Assembly: GCF_050496545.1 (NCBI RefSeq)
Contig: NZ_JBNVZV010000019.1
Location: forward strand, 23,024 to 87,023
From: Phycicoccus avicenniae_A
GTDB lineage: Bacteria > Actinomycetota > Actinomycetes > Actinomycetales > Dermatophilaceae
Length of the DNA: 64,000 nucleotides
Direction: 5' to 3'
This document shows positions 1 to 8,607 of this stretch, in pieces. The notes below the pieces were generated by a model. It was not told where the DNA came from and did no database searches. It saw only the letters and a list, made by a program, of their open reading frames with translations. Made by a program: the position numbers and the translations under genes. Numbering within the stretch: the stretch's first letter is position 1; each line of letters starts with the position of its first letter.

Positions 1-507
1 TGGCCGCAGTACACGACCCAGGGAGGCGACTTCGTCCGCGACGTCCTCGACATGATGGGCGCCGAGGTGGTCCTCGACCGCTCCGGGCTGACCGTCACCG
101 GTGGCGACGGCATCGGCGGCGTCGACGTCGACCTCCACGACTCCAGCGAGCTGACCCCCGTCGTCGCGGCGCTCTGCGCGCTCGCCGACTCCCCCAGCGT
201 CATCCGCGGCGTCGCGCACATCCGCGGTCACGAGACCGACCGCCTCGCCGCGCTGCGCACCGAGCTGACCGGTCTCGGCGCCGAGGTGGACGAGACCGAT
301 GACGGCCTGCGCATCGTCCCGAAGCCGTTGCACGGCAACCAGTTCCGTACCTACCACGACCATCGCATGGTGATGGCCGCTGCCGTGCTGGGGCTCGCCG
401 TCCCTGGCGTCCTCGTCGAGGACGTCGGCACCGTCGCCAAGACGATGCCCGACTTCACCGGGCTCTGGGACCGCATGCTCCACGAGCGGGTCACCGCGGA
501 CGCCTGA
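1..507 (+). CDS. aroA: 3-phosphoshikimate 1-carboxyvinyltransferase (EPSP synthase), C-terminal part
   Basis: EPSP synthase joins phosphoenolpyruvate to shikimate 3-phosphate in the cytoplasmic pathway to chorismate. The gene is cut by the window edge, and frame 1 is open from base 1, so about 168 C-terminal residues are visible out of a usual 420-450. Family hallmarks are the 'D-SSELTPVVAALCALA' stretch, the 'I-GHETDRLAAL-EL-LG' segment, and 'YHDHRMVMAAAVLGL', which carries the conserved DHR near the active site. It ends in TGATG, so its stop overlaps the rsgA start by one base and the two genes are probably translationally coupled. Confidence is high for identity; nothing can be said about the N-terminal domain. 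Confidence 0.96.
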   Translation, partial: WPQYTTQGGDFVRDVLDMMGAEVVLDRSGLTVTGGDGIGGVDVDLHDSSELTPVVAALCALADSPSVIRGVAHIRGHETDRLAALRTELTGLGAEVDETDDGLRIVPKPLHGNQFRTYHDHRMVMAAAVLGLAVPGVLVEDVGTVAKTMPDFTGLWDRMLHERVTADA

Positions 508-1535
508 TGGCGAGGTCAGCGCGCGACTACGACGAGTCCGACGTCCGCATCCGTCCCAACCGGCGTGGCTCGCGCCCCCGCACCAAGGAGCGCCCCGCGC
601 ACGCCGACGCCGTGCTCGGGCGCGTGCTCGGTGTCGACCGCGGCCGCTACCGCGTCCTGGTGCCCACCGACGCCGGCCCCGTCGACGTCACCGCGATGCG
701 CGCCCGCGAGCTGGGCCGCAAGGGCATCGTCGTCGGTGACGAGGTGCACCTGGTCGGGGACACCACCGGCGCCGAGGGCAGCCTGGCCCGGATCGTGCGG
801 GTCTCCCCGCGTGCCACCCTGCTGCGCCGCACCGCCGACGACACCGACCCCGTCGAGCGCGTGCTCGTCGCCAACGCCGACCAGCTCGTCGTCGTCTCGG
901 CGCTCACCAACCCCGAGCCCCGGCCCCGCCTCATCGACCGCTGCATCGTCGCCGCGTACGACGCCGGGATGGAGCCGCTGCTGCTGCTCACCAAGGCCGA
1001 CCTCACCGACCCCGCCCCCTTCCTCGCGCAGTACGCCCCCCTCTCGGTCCCGAACGTCGTCACCTCGCGCGGCCCCGGCGGCACCATCGAGGGCCTGGAC
1101 GCCGTGCGTGACGCCCTCGCCGGCCGGGTCAGCGTGCTGGTCGGGCACTCGGGGGTGGGCAAGTCGACCCTGGTCAACGCCCTCGTGCCGGACGCGCTGC
1201 GGGCCGTCGGCGTCGTCAACGACGTCACCGGCCGCGGTCGGCACACCTCGACCTCCGCGGTGGCCCTGCCCCTCCCCGACGACGACGGCTGGGTCGTCGA
1301 CACCCCGGGTGTGCGCTCCTTCGGCCTCGCCCACGTCGACCCGGCCCGCATCGTCACCCACTTCCCCGACCTCGAACCGGGCACCGAGCAGTGCCCGCGC
1401 GGATGCACCCACGACGAGGAGGAGTGCGCCCTCGACGAGTACGTGGCGAGCGGGGCCGCCGGGCCGGCGGGTCCCGCGCGCCTGGAGTCGCTGCGACGCC
1501 TCCTGCGCACGCGAACGGCCGCGGGCGAGGACTGA
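507..1535 (+). CDS. rsgA: Ribosome small-subunit-dependent GTPase A
   Basis: RsgA is a GTPase that checks late maturation of the 30S subunit. The 342-residue product has the family's circularly permuted G motifs. An N-terminal OB-fold region comes first, then the G4 motif 'LLTKADL', then the P-loop 'GHSGVGKSTLVN', then the G3 motif 'VVDTPGVRSFG'. A C-terminal zinc finger follows, with Cys in 'CPRGCTHDEEECA'. The N-terminus 'MARSARDYDESDVRIRPNRRGSRPRTK' is the basic start common in actinobacterial RsgA and supports the ATG at 507. It overlaps the aroA stop by one base. Transcription probably ends at the hairpin spanning its stop codon. Confidence 0.96.
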   Translation: MARSARDYDESDVRIRPNRRGSRPRTKERPAHADAVLGRVLGVDRGRYRVLVPTDAGPVDVTAMRARELGRKGIVVGDEVHLVGDTTGAEGSLARIVRVSPRATLLRRTADDTDPVERVLVANADQLVVVSALTNPEPRPRLIDRCIVAAYDAGMEPLLLLTKADLTDPAPFLAQYAPLSVPNVVTSRGPGGTIEGLDAVRDALAGRVSVLVGHSGVGKSTLVNALVPDALRAVGVVNDVTGRGRHTSTSAVALPLPDDDGWVVDTPGVRSFGLAHVDPARIVTHFPDLEPGTEQCPRGCTHDEEECALDEYVASGAAGPAGPARLESLRRLLRTRTAAGED

Positions 1536-1554
1536 GGTCCCCACCCGCGGCCGT
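1515..1554. terminator. Hairpin between convergent rsgA and the ABC importer operon
   Basis: An 11-bp perfect stem (1515-1525 with 1544-1554) encloses the rsgA stop codon and has a short inner GGAC/GTCC stem. There is no strong T-run, as is usual in high-GC actinobacteria. It lies between two converging genes, so it may end transcription in both directions. Confidence 0.6.
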
Positions 1555-1566
1555 CGTGGCGCGGGG

Positions 1567-2787
1567 TCAGCGCGGGTTGTCGGTGGTGTCCTCGACCACG
1601 CGGGTCGGGTCCGACGGCCGGACGGCGTCCTCGGTGGCCGCGGGCCGAGACCGGTCCTCGGCCTGGCCGCTGTCGACGTCCTCGCCACCGCCCTCGGTGC
1701 CCAGACCGGCACCGACGTCGACGAGGTCGTCGGTCTCGCTCGAGACGAAGCGCTCGTCGGGCTCGACGTCGGTGACGTCGACCGTCTCGACGATGAGCCG
1801 CGGCTCGGCGAAGTGGCACGCCGACAGGTGCTCTCCGTGGCCGTCCGGGCGCAGCTCGAGCTCGGGCTCGAGCGTCTTGCAGGTGTCCTGCGCCTTCCAG
1901 CACCGCGTGTGGAAGCGGCACCCCGTCGGCGGGTTCGCCGGCGACGGCACGTCACCGACGAGCACGATCTGCTCGCGCTTGCCCCGCAGGGTCGGGTCGG
2001 GCACCGGCACGGCCGACAGCAGCGCCTGCGTGTACGGGTGCGTCGGCCGCGAGTAGACCTCGTCCTCCTCGCCGAGCTCGGCCATCCGGCCGAGGTACAT
2101 GACCCCGACCCGGTCCGAGATGTGGCGCACGACGGAGAGGTCGTGGGCGATGAAGACGTACGCGAGGCCGAGCTCGTCCTGGAGCTTCTCCATGAGGTTG
2201 ACGACCTGGGCCTGGACGGACACGTCCAGCGCCGAGACCGGCTCGTCACAGATGAGCACCCGGGGGTTGAGCGCGATGCCGCGCGCGATGCCGATGCGCT
2301 GACGCTGACCACCCGAGAACTGGTGCGGGTAGCGGTGGATGTGCTCGGGGTTGAGCCCGACGAGCTCGAGGAGCTCCTGGACCCGCGCCCGGCGACCGGC
2401 CTTCGGCACGGCGTCCGGGTGGATCTCGAACGGCTCACCGATGATGTCGCCGACCGTCATCCGCGGGTTGAGCGAGGTGTACGGGTCCTGGAAGACGATC
2501 TGGATGTTGCGCCGCAGCCGGCGGGTCTCCTTCGGCGAGGCACCGGACCAGTCCGCGCCCTCGAAGAACACCTTGCCGTCGGTGGGCTCCTCGAGACGCA
2601 TGAGCAGCCGGCCGAGCGTGGACTTGCCACAGCCGGACTCACCGACGATGCCGAGCGTCTCACCCTTGTGCAGGTCGAAGCTGACGCCGTCGACGGCCTT
2701 GACCGCCCCGACGGTCCGCCGCAGCACCCCCTTCTTGATGGGGTAGTGCTTGACCAGGTTCTGGGCGCTGAGGACGACCTCAGGCAT
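1567..2787 (-). CDS. Oligopeptide/dipeptide ABC transporter ATP-binding protein (OppF/DppF type)
   Basis: This is one of two ATPases energising the peptide importer encoded by the five genes from 7.5 to 1.6 kb. Of 406 residues, about 1-330 are a standard ABC domain: Walker A 'GESGCGKSTLGRLL', signature 'QFSGGQRQRIGIARG', Walker B 'VLICDEPVSALD' and H-loop 'IAHDLS'. The family C-terminal oligopeptide-transport region with 'GCRFHTRC' follows. The last 60-70 residues are an acidic, low-complexity tail not needed in the family, which makes the protein longer than the usual 320-350. Its ATG overlaps the end of the OppD-type gene by 8 bp. The substrate could be di- or oligopeptides; sequence alone does not decide. 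Confidence 0.93.
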   Translation of the reverse strand: MPEVVLSAQNLVKHYPIKKGVLRRTVGAVKAVDGVSFDLHKGETLGIVGESGCGKSTLGRLLMRLEEPTDGKVFFEGADWSGASPKETRRLRRNIQIVFQDPYTSLNPRMTVGDIIGEPFEIHPDAVPKAGRRARVQELLELVGLNPEHIHRYPHQFSGGQRQRIGIARGIALNPRVLICDEPVSALDVSVQAQVVNLMEKLQDELGLAYVFIAHDLSVVRHISDRVGVMYLGRMAELGEEDEVYSRPTHPYTQALLSAVPVPDPTLRGKREQIVLVGDVPSPANPPTGCRFHTRCWKAQDTCKTLEPELELRPDGHGEHLSACHFAEPRLIVETVDVTDVEPDERFVSSETDDLVDVGAGLGTEGGGEDVDSGQAEDRSRPAATEDAVRPSDPTRVVEDTTDNPR

Positions 2788-3817
2788 CGACGACCTCCTC
2801 GGCGAAGTGGCAGGCCGAGAACCGGCCCGGTGCGACCTCCCGCAGCTCGGGACGGTCGGTGCGGCAGACGTCCCGGGCCATGCGGCAGCGCGGGTTGAAC
2901 GCGCAGCCCGACGGGATGCGCATGAGGTTCGGCGGGAGCCCGCCGATCGCCGCGAGGGTCTGGCCCTTCTGGTCCAGGCGCGGGATCGACTCGAGCAGCC
3001 CGCGCGTGTACGGGTGTGCGGGAGAGGCGTACAGCGCGTCGACGTCGGCCTTCTCGACCAGCCGCCCGGCGTACATCACCGTGATGCGGTCCGCGACGTC
3101 GGCGACGACGCCGAGGTCGTGGGTGATGAGGATGAGCCCCATCTGGCGCTCCTCCTGCAGCTCCTGCAGGAGGGACATGATCTGCGCCTGCACCGTGACG
3201 TCGAGGGCGGTGGTCGGCTCGTCGGCGATGAGCACCGCCGGGTCGAGCGCGATGGCCATCGCGATCATGATGCGCTGGCGCATGCCGCCGGAGAACTGGT
3301 GCGGGTAGGCCTTGACGCGCTCGCGAGCGGCCGGGATCTGCACCCGCTCCATGAGCCGGATCGCCTGCTGCAGCGCGTCGGACTTGTTCGTCCCGCGGTG
3401 GACGCGGAACATCTCGGCGATCTGCCAGCCGACCGGGAAGACCGGGTTCAGCGAGGACAGCGCGTCCTGGAAGATCATCGAGATCTCCGGGCCACGCGTC
3501 TTGCGCCGCTGGTCCTCCGGCATGGTCAGCAGGTCCTGGCCGCAGTAGCGGATGTGCCCCGAGGGGATGACCGCCGGCGGCATGTCGAGGATGCCCATGA
3601 TCGCCTGGGCGGTCACCGACTTGCCCGACCCGGACTCCCCGAGGATGGCCAGGGACTCGCCCTGGCGCAGCTCGAAGGAGACGCCGTTGATGGCGGTGGC
3701 GATGCCGTCGGAGGTGTGGAACTCGACGAAGAGGTCGTCGACCTCGAGCAGCACCCCGTCCTGGGGCTCGTAGCGGACGCGGCCGTCGTCGGTCCGCGTG
3801 GTGTCCTGAACCGTCAT
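2780..3817 (-). CDS. Oligopeptide/dipeptide ABC transporter ATP-binding protein (OppD/DppD type)
   Basis: This is the second ATPase of the peptide importer (345 residues). Walker A 'GESGSGKSVTAQAIMG', signature 'QFSGGMRQRIMIAMAI', Walker B 'VLIADEPTTALD' and 'ITHDLGVVADVAD' are all visible. The C-terminal region carries 'GCAFNPRCRMARDVC', the Cys-containing OppD/DppD tail motif. The frame is open further upstream, but the ATG at 3817 has GGAG a few bases before it and sits 10 bp after the stop of the OppC-type gene, so that start is chosen. It overlaps the downstream OppF-type gene. Confidence 0.93.
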   Translation of the reverse strand: MTVQDTTRTDDGRVRYEPQDGVLLEVDDLFVEFHTSDGIATAINGVSFELRQGESLAILGESGSGKSVTAQAIMGILDMPPAVIPSGHIRYCGQDLLTMPEDQRRKTRGPEISMIFQDALSSLNPVFPVGWQIAEMFRVHRGTNKSDALQQAIRLMERVQIPAARERVKAYPHQFSGGMRQRIMIAMAIALDPAVLIADEPTTALDVTVQAQIMSLLQELQEERQMGLILITHDLGVVADVADRITVMYAGRLVEKADVDALYASPAHPYTRGLLESIPRLDQKGQTLAAIGGLPPNLMRIPSGCAFNPRCRMARDVCRTDRPELREVAPGRFSACHFAEEVVDA

Positions 3818-3827
3818 GACGTCTCCT

Positions 3828-4757
3828 TCACCGGTTCTTCGGGTCGAGGGCGTCACGGACCACGTCACCGAGCATGATGAACGCGAGGACCGCGAGGGAC
3901 AGGAACAGGCTCGGGAAGAAGAGCACGTGCGGCGCGGAGCGCAGCGCGGTCACGGCCGAGCTGATGTCGACACCCCACGACACGGTCGGGGGCTGCAGGC
4001 CGATGCCCAGGTAGGACAGCGTCGCCTCGGCCGAGATGTAGGCACCGAGGTTGATCGTCGCGACGACGATCATCGGGGCCAGCGCGTTCGGCACGATGTG
4101 CGAGCGCACCACCCGCCAGGGGCTGGCACCGAGGGCGCGCGCCGCCTGGACGTAGTCGTTCGGCTTGACCTGGATGACGCTGCTGCGCATCAGGCGCGCC
4201 ATGCTCGGCCAGCCGAGCACGACGAGGGCCAGCACGACCTTGAGGACGATCAGGTAGTAGTTGTCCGTGGCCGGCAGGGTCACGAGGACCAGCACCGCAC
4301 CGAGCAGCAGCGGGATCGCGAAGAACACGTCACCGATGCGCGAGAGCAGGGTGTCGGTCCAGCCGCCGGCGTAGCCGGCGAAGACCCCGATGATGCCGCC
4401 GACGAGCGTGGTGCCGATGGTCGTCAGCAGGCCGACGAGGATCGAGGCACGTGCGCCGTAGATGCAGCGGGCGTAGATGTCGTAGCCCTGGCCGTCGCGG
4501 CCGAACCAGGCATCGGCGCCCGGGGTGATCCGCGCCTCGCGCAGGATCGCCTCGGTCGGGTCGGTGCTCGTGAACAGGCTCGGCCAGGCGGCCATGAGGA
4601 GGAACACGAAGATCAGCGCGGAGGAGACCCAGAACAACGGGTTCTTGCGCATGGCCCGCCAGGCGTCGGACGCGAGCGAGCGTGCGGGCCCGGCGTCGCC
4701 ACCCTCGGGGGCGGTCGGGGCCGCGGCGGTGGTCTCGGCGATGGCGGCGTCACTCAT
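3828..4757 (-). CDS. Peptide ABC transporter permease (OppC/DppC type)
   Basis: Inner-membrane permease of 309 residues, the second channel subunit of the peptide importer. A cytoplasmic N-terminus of about 40 residues precedes the first membrane helix. A periplasmic-type loop with 'FGRDGQGYDIYARCIYGARASILVG' follows, which is the usual OppC entry motif, and then five helices. The coupling (EAA-like) segment 'DYVQAARALGASPWRVVRSHIVPNA' contacts the ATPases. It overlaps the OppB-type gene by 8 bp, as expected for subunits made together. Confidence 0.93.
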   Translation of the reverse strand: MSDAAIAETTAAAPTAPEGGDAGPARSLASDAWRAMRKNPLFWVSSALIFVFLLMAAWPSLFTSTDPTEAILREARITPGADAWFGRDGQGYDIYARCIYGARASILVGLLTTIGTTLVGGIIGVFAGYAGGWTDTLLSRIGDVFFAIPLLLGAVLVLVTLPATDNYYLIVLKVVLALVVLGWPSMARLMRSSVIQVKPNDYVQAARALGASPWRVVRSHIVPNALAPMIVVATINLGAYISAEATLSYLGIGLQPPTVSWGVDISSAVTALRSAPHVLFFPSLFLSLAVLAFIMLGDVVRDALDPKNR

Positions 4758-5679
4758 GGCTGATCCTCGGGTCGAGCAGGCCGTACAGGAGGTCGACGAG
4801 CAGGTTGACGACGAGGTAGACGATGACGAGCAGCGTCACCGCGCCGACGACCGAGGCGCCGTCACGGACCCGGATCGCGCGGAACACGTAGCCGCCGATG
4901 CCCGGGATGTTGAAGATGCCCTCGGTGACGACCGCGCCCGCGAGCAGGGCCCCGAAGTCGAACCCGATGAAGGTGACGACGGGGATGAGCGAGTTGCGCA
5001 GGGCGTGCAGGCCGATGGCACGACGCTTGGTCAGGCCCTTGGCGACCGCCGTGCGCACGTAGTCGGCGCGCAGGTTCTCGACGAGGTTGGTGCGCATGAG
5101 CCGCGCGACGTAGGCCACCGAGATGGAGCCGAGCACCATGGCCGGCAGCAGCAGCTCGTAGACCGTCGGGTTCGCCGAGGTCACCGTGACCGGGAACCAC
5201 CCGGCCTTGACCCCGAGCCAGTACTGGGCGAGGTTGCCGACGACGAAGATGGGGATCGAGATCAGCACCAGCGTGGAGACCAGGACGAGGTTGTCGAGGA
5301 AGCCTCCGCGTCTGATGCCTGTGAGGACGCCGGCGAGGATGCCGACCCCCGTCTCGATGAGCACGGCCAGCAGCGCGAGCTTCCCGGTGACGGGGACGCG
5401 CAGCTTGAGCTGCTCGGTGACGGGGATGCCGTTCGAGGTCTCGCCGAGGTCGCCCTTGGCGAGGTTGACGAGGTACTTGCCGTACTGGACCGGCAGCGGC
5501 TTGTCGAGGTTGTACTTCTGGATGTACGCGGCGCGGAAGGCCGCCGAGCAGGGGCGCTCTCCGCACTTGCCCGCGACGGGGTCACCCGGTAGGGCGAAGA
5601 CCATCGCGAAGATGAGGAACGTGGCGCCGAGAACCACCGGGATCATCTGGAGGATCCGTCGGATGATGTACGTGCCCAT
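4750..5679 (-). CDS. Peptide ABC transporter permease (OppB/DppB type)
   Basis: Inner-membrane permease of 309 residues. The N-terminus 'MGTYIIRRILQMIPVVLG' is the standard OppB/DppB start. 'DYVRTAVAKGLTKRRAIGLHALRNSL' is the EAA-like coupling loop and 'GIGGYVFRAI' lies in the last part, with six predicted membrane helices. The ATG at 5679 is chosen because AGGAGG lies 5 bases upstream; a GTG six bases earlier would overlap that ribosome-binding site. A 211-bp gap with a strong hairpin separates it from the binding-protein gene upstream, which should leave the permeases less expressed than the binding protein. Confidence 0.94.
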   Translation of the reverse strand: MGTYIIRRILQMIPVVLGATFLIFAMVFALPGDPVAGKCGERPCSAAFRAAYIQKYNLDKPLPVQYGKYLVNLAKGDLGETSNGIPVTEQLKLRVPVTGKLALLAVLIETGVGILAGVLTGIRRGGFLDNLVLVSTLVLISIPIFVVGNLAQYWLGVKAGWFPVTVTSANPTVYELLLPAMVLGSISVAYVARLMRTNLVENLRADYVRTAVAKGLTKRRAIGLHALRNSLIPVVTFIGFDFGALLAGAVVTEGIFNIPGIGGYVFRAIRVRDGASVVGAVTLLVIVYLVVNLLVDLLYGLLDPRISHE

Positions 5680-5824
5680 CGTCACCTCCTGAGGACTCGG
5701 GACACCTCGTCCGTGGTGGGACGACAGCGTCGGGTTGGGGTACCGGGGATGAACCTAGACCATGCATCCGGACGGTGGTAGCAGCGGGACCCGGCATCCT
5801 CGCGCACCCCGGCCCGGACACGGC

Positions 5825-5857
5825 CGTCGGCCTGCCAGCAGCTGCTGACAGGCCGAC
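5825..5857 (-). terminator. Hairpin between binding-protein and permease genes
   Basis: This is an almost perfect 33-nt palindrome: a 10-bp stem (5825-5834 with 5848-5857) around an inner CAGCAG/CTGCTG. It lies 34 bp after the binding-protein stop and 146 bp before the OppB-type start. Such hairpins often attenuate read-through and protect the binding-protein mRNA. No T-run is seen. Confidence 0.55.
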
Positions 5858-5890
5858 GACGCGTGGAGAGGGACCTGACGGTTCCTCAGG

Positions 5891-7549
5891 TCACTTGACC
5901 GCCACCGACGTGAAGTCGATGGTGCCGAAGGCGGTGATCTTCACCCCGGTGACCTTGTCCGACCAGCCCATGGTGGTCTTGCCGTACCACATGGGGATCG
6001 CCGGCATGTCGGTCGCGAGGAGCGCCTCGGCCTGCTGGTACTTCGTGTTGGCCGCAGCGGCGTCCTGCTCGGCAGCCGCCTCACCGAGGAGCTTGTCGAA
6101 CTCCGGGTTGGAGTAGTCGCCATCGTTCGAGGACGCGCCGGTCTTGAAGATCGGGGCGAGGAAGTTCTCGATCGACGGGTAGTCCATCTGCCAGCCGGTG
6201 CGGAACATGCCCTTCATCTTGCGGTCGCCGATCTGCGTCCGGAAGGTCGCGAAGTCGACGACACCGGTGGCGACGCACTCGACGCCCAGGGCCTGCTTGA
6301 TGCTGTTGCAGGTGGCCTCGGTCCAGTCCTTGTGCGCGGCGTCCGCGTTGTAGGACAGGGTCATCTTGCCGCCCTTGAAGCCGCCGGCCTCCTGGAGGAG
6401 GGCCTTGGCCTTGGCCGCGTCGTACTTGCAGAACTCACCGCACTGGTCGGCCTTGTAGCCGTCGACGACCGGGGAGACCCAGCCGGTGGCCGGCTTGCGG
6501 GTGTTGTTGAAGATCTGCTTGACGATGGTGTCGCGGTCGATCGCCATGGAGATGGCGTGACGGATCTTCGGGTCCGCGTAGTTCGGGTCGACCTTGGTCG
6601 GCGCGAAGGTGACCGTCTGGATGACACCGGTCTCCTTCTCCGCGTTGCGGTCCGGGAGGTCCTGCTTGTACTTCTCACCGATCAGCGCGCTGGTCGGGAT
6701 CTCGTCCGTGATGTCCAGGTTGTTCGCGATCACGTCGTTGTACGCCGCGTCGGACTGCTGGTAGATCTTGAACGTGATCTTGTCGACCTTGCCGCCGAAG
6801 TCACCGCTGTAGTCGGCGAACTTGGACAGGACGATCGACTGCTCCTTGTTCCACGCGTCCAGCTTGTACGGACCCGAGCCGACCGGCTTGTCGCCGAAGG
6901 CCTTCGGGTCGGTGAAGAACACGTCGGGGAGCGGCGAGAACGCCGAGTAGCCGAGACGGACCGGGAGGTTCGAGACCTTCTCGGAGGTCTTGATCGTGAA
7001 GGTCGTGTCGTCGACGACCTTGAGGCCGGTCAGCTCCTTGGCCTTCGCGACGCCGGCGCCGGCGCACGGGTCGTCGCCCTCACCGGTGCACTGGAGGTCG
7101 CCGAAGCCCTCGATGGGCTCCATGAAGTAGCCGCTGCTCTGGCCGTTGGGGGCGTAGGCGGCGTAGTTCCAGGCGTCGACGAAGTTCTTGGCCTTGATGT
7201 CGGTGCCGTCGTGGAACTTGCGGCCGGTCTTCAGCTTGACCGTGAAGTTCTGGTTGTCCGTCGTCTCGATGGACTCCGCGAGGTCGTTCTCGGGCTTGGC
7301 GGTCTCCGCGTCGTAGTGGACCAGCTTCGAGAAGATCGCGTCGATGACGTTGCCACCGCAGGTCTCCGTCGTGTTGCTGGGGACGAGCGGGTTCTCCGGG
7401 TTGCAGCCACGGACGGTGATCTCGCCACCCGTCTTGCCACCCGCCGCCGAGCTCTCGCCGCCACCACTGTCCCCGCTGCCACAACCGGCAGCGAGAAGAG
7501 CGACTGCGGACATGGCCGCAACAGCGACCGTGCGAGCAGTTCCTCGCAT
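5891..7549 (-). CDS. Peptide-binding lipoprotein of the ABC importer (family 5 SBP)
   Basis: Extracytoplasmic solute-binding lipoprotein that captures peptides for the downstream permeases. The 552-residue product begins with a signal peptide ending in the lipobox 'LLAAGCGS', so it should be lipid-anchored through that Cys. A Gly/Ser linker and a family-5 peptide/nickel-binding domain follow, with 'DNQNFTVKLKTGRKFHDGTDIKAKNFVDAWNY' and the C-terminal 'LLATDMPAIPMWYGKTT'. The ATG at 7549 has AGGAGGAC just upstream; the open frame extends 38 codons further but has no comparable site. It is the first gene of the five-gene unit. Expression is probably highest here because a hairpin follows it. 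Confidence 0.94.
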   Translation of the reverse strand: MRGTARTVAVAAMSAVALLAAGCGSGDSGGGESSAAGGKTGGEITVRGCNPENPLVPSNTTETCGGNVIDAIFSKLVHYDAETAKPENDLAESIETTDNQNFTVKLKTGRKFHDGTDIKAKNFVDAWNYAAYAPNGQSSGYFMEPIEGFGDLQCTGEGDDPCAGAGVAKAKELTGLKVVDDTTFTIKTSEKVSNLPVRLGYSAFSPLPDVFFTDPKAFGDKPVGSGPYKLDAWNKEQSIVLSKFADYSGDFGGKVDKITFKIYQQSDAAYNDVIANNLDITDEIPTSALIGEKYKQDLPDRNAEKETGVIQTVTFAPTKVDPNYADPKIRHAISMAIDRDTIVKQIFNNTRKPATGWVSPVVDGYKADQCGEFCKYDAAKAKALLQEAGGFKGGKMTLSYNADAAHKDWTEATCNSIKQALGVECVATGVVDFATFRTQIGDRKMKGMFRTGWQMDYPSIENFLAPIFKTGASSNDGDYSNPEFDKLLGEAAAEQDAAAANTKYQQAEALLATDMPAIPMWYGKTTMGWSDKVTGVKITAFGTIDFTSVAVK

Positions 7550-7784
7550 GGATGTCCTCCTGTGTGAAGTGGTCGCCACCCGGTGTCGAGTGGCCATAAC
7601 CCTGAGCTGCCCCGGTCGGGTGCACCTCGATTGGCAGCGCCCTCCGGCGTGCGCGGTCCACACAACACCACGAACCGCCCCGAGGGAAGTTCCGTGAGCG
7701 GCCGATACCCGATTGTGACCGAAGTGCGACCGACTCGTCCCCGACGCCGGAAGATCTTCGGCGCGAGCGGCTACGGTGAGGCTC

Positions 7785-8600
7785 GTGCCCGGCTACGACG
7801 ACGACCTCCGCCTCGCCCACGTCCTGGCCGACGCGGTCGAGCGGATCACGATCGAACGCTTCCGCGCGGAGGACCTGCGGGTCGAGACCAAGCCCGACCT
7901 CACCCTCGTCAGCGACGCCGACCGCGACGCCGAGGAGCTGGTCCGCTCCCAGCTCAAGCGCACCCGCCCGCGCGACGCCGTCGTCGGCGAGGAGCTGCCC
8001 CCCACCGGGTCCAGCCCGCGCCAGTGGGTCATCGACCCCATCGACGGCACCCACAACTTCGTCCGCGGCGTGCCGGTCTGGGCCACCCTCATCGCCCTGG
8101 TCGACGACGGCGTCCCGGTGCTCGGTCTGGTCGCCGCGCCGGCGCTGGGGCGCCGGTGGTGGGCCACGCTCGGCAGCGGGGCGTGGGCCGGCCGCAGCCT
8201 CACCAGCGCCAAGCGCCTCCACGTCTCGGGCGTCTCCCGGCTCGAGGACGCCTCGCTCTCGTTGTCGAGCACCACCTCGTGGGCCGACATCGGCCGGATG
8301 GACGCCGTCCTCGCCCTGGCCCGCACCTGCTGGCGCGAGCGCGCCTTCGGTGACTTCTGGTCCTACATGCTGCTGGCCGAGGGGGCGGTCGACATCGCCG
8401 CCGAGCCCGACCTCGCCGTCTACGACATGGCCGCGCTCGTCCCCATCGTCACCGAGGCGGGGGGTCGCTTCACCTCGGTGGACGGCGTCGACGGCCCGTT
8501 CGGGGGCAACGCCCTGGCCACCAACGGCATCCTCCACGACGAGGTGCTGGCCCGGCTCGCCGGCGGCGGGCGCCCCTCGGTGGTCCCCTCCGGCGACTGA
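7785..8600 (+). CDS. hisN: Histidinol-phosphatase, inositol-monophosphatase type
   Basis: HisN removes phosphate from L-histidinol phosphate in histidine synthesis, the actinobacterial replacement for HAD-type enzymes. The 271 residues carry the Mg-binding motifs of the family: 'VSDADRDAE', 'GEELPPTG', 'VIDPIDGTHNFVRGVPVWATLIAL' and the late 'YDMAALVPIVTEAGGRFT'. 'THNFVRG' rather than 'TxNFxxG-x-P-x-F' favours HisN over a general inositol phosphatase. The GTG at 7785 gives 'VPGYDDDLRLAHVLADA', which matches the usual N-terminus and has GTGAGG upstream; a GTG three codons earlier is less likely. Only 7 bp separate its stop from the converging ogt gene. Confidence 0.9.
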   Translation: MPGYDDDLRLAHVLADAVERITIERFRAEDLRVETKPDLTLVSDADRDAEELVRSQLKRTRPRDAVVGEELPPTGSSPRQWVIDPIDGTHNFVRGVPVWATLIALVDDGVPVLGLVAAPALGRRWWATLGSGAWAGRSLTSAKRLHVSGVSRLEDASLSLSSTTSWADIGRMDAVLALARTCWRERAFGDFWSYMLLAEGAVDIAAEPDLAVYDMAALVPIVTEAGGRFTSVDGVDGPFGGNALATNGILHDEVLARLAGGGRPSVVPSGD

Positions 8601-8607
8601 CACACCG

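Noticed and set aside
516..2438. Long antisense open frame of 640 codons on the minus strand over rsgA
   Set aside because: It is low-complexity Arg/Ser/Thr sequence, a frame shadow caused by high GC, and overlaps two clear genes.
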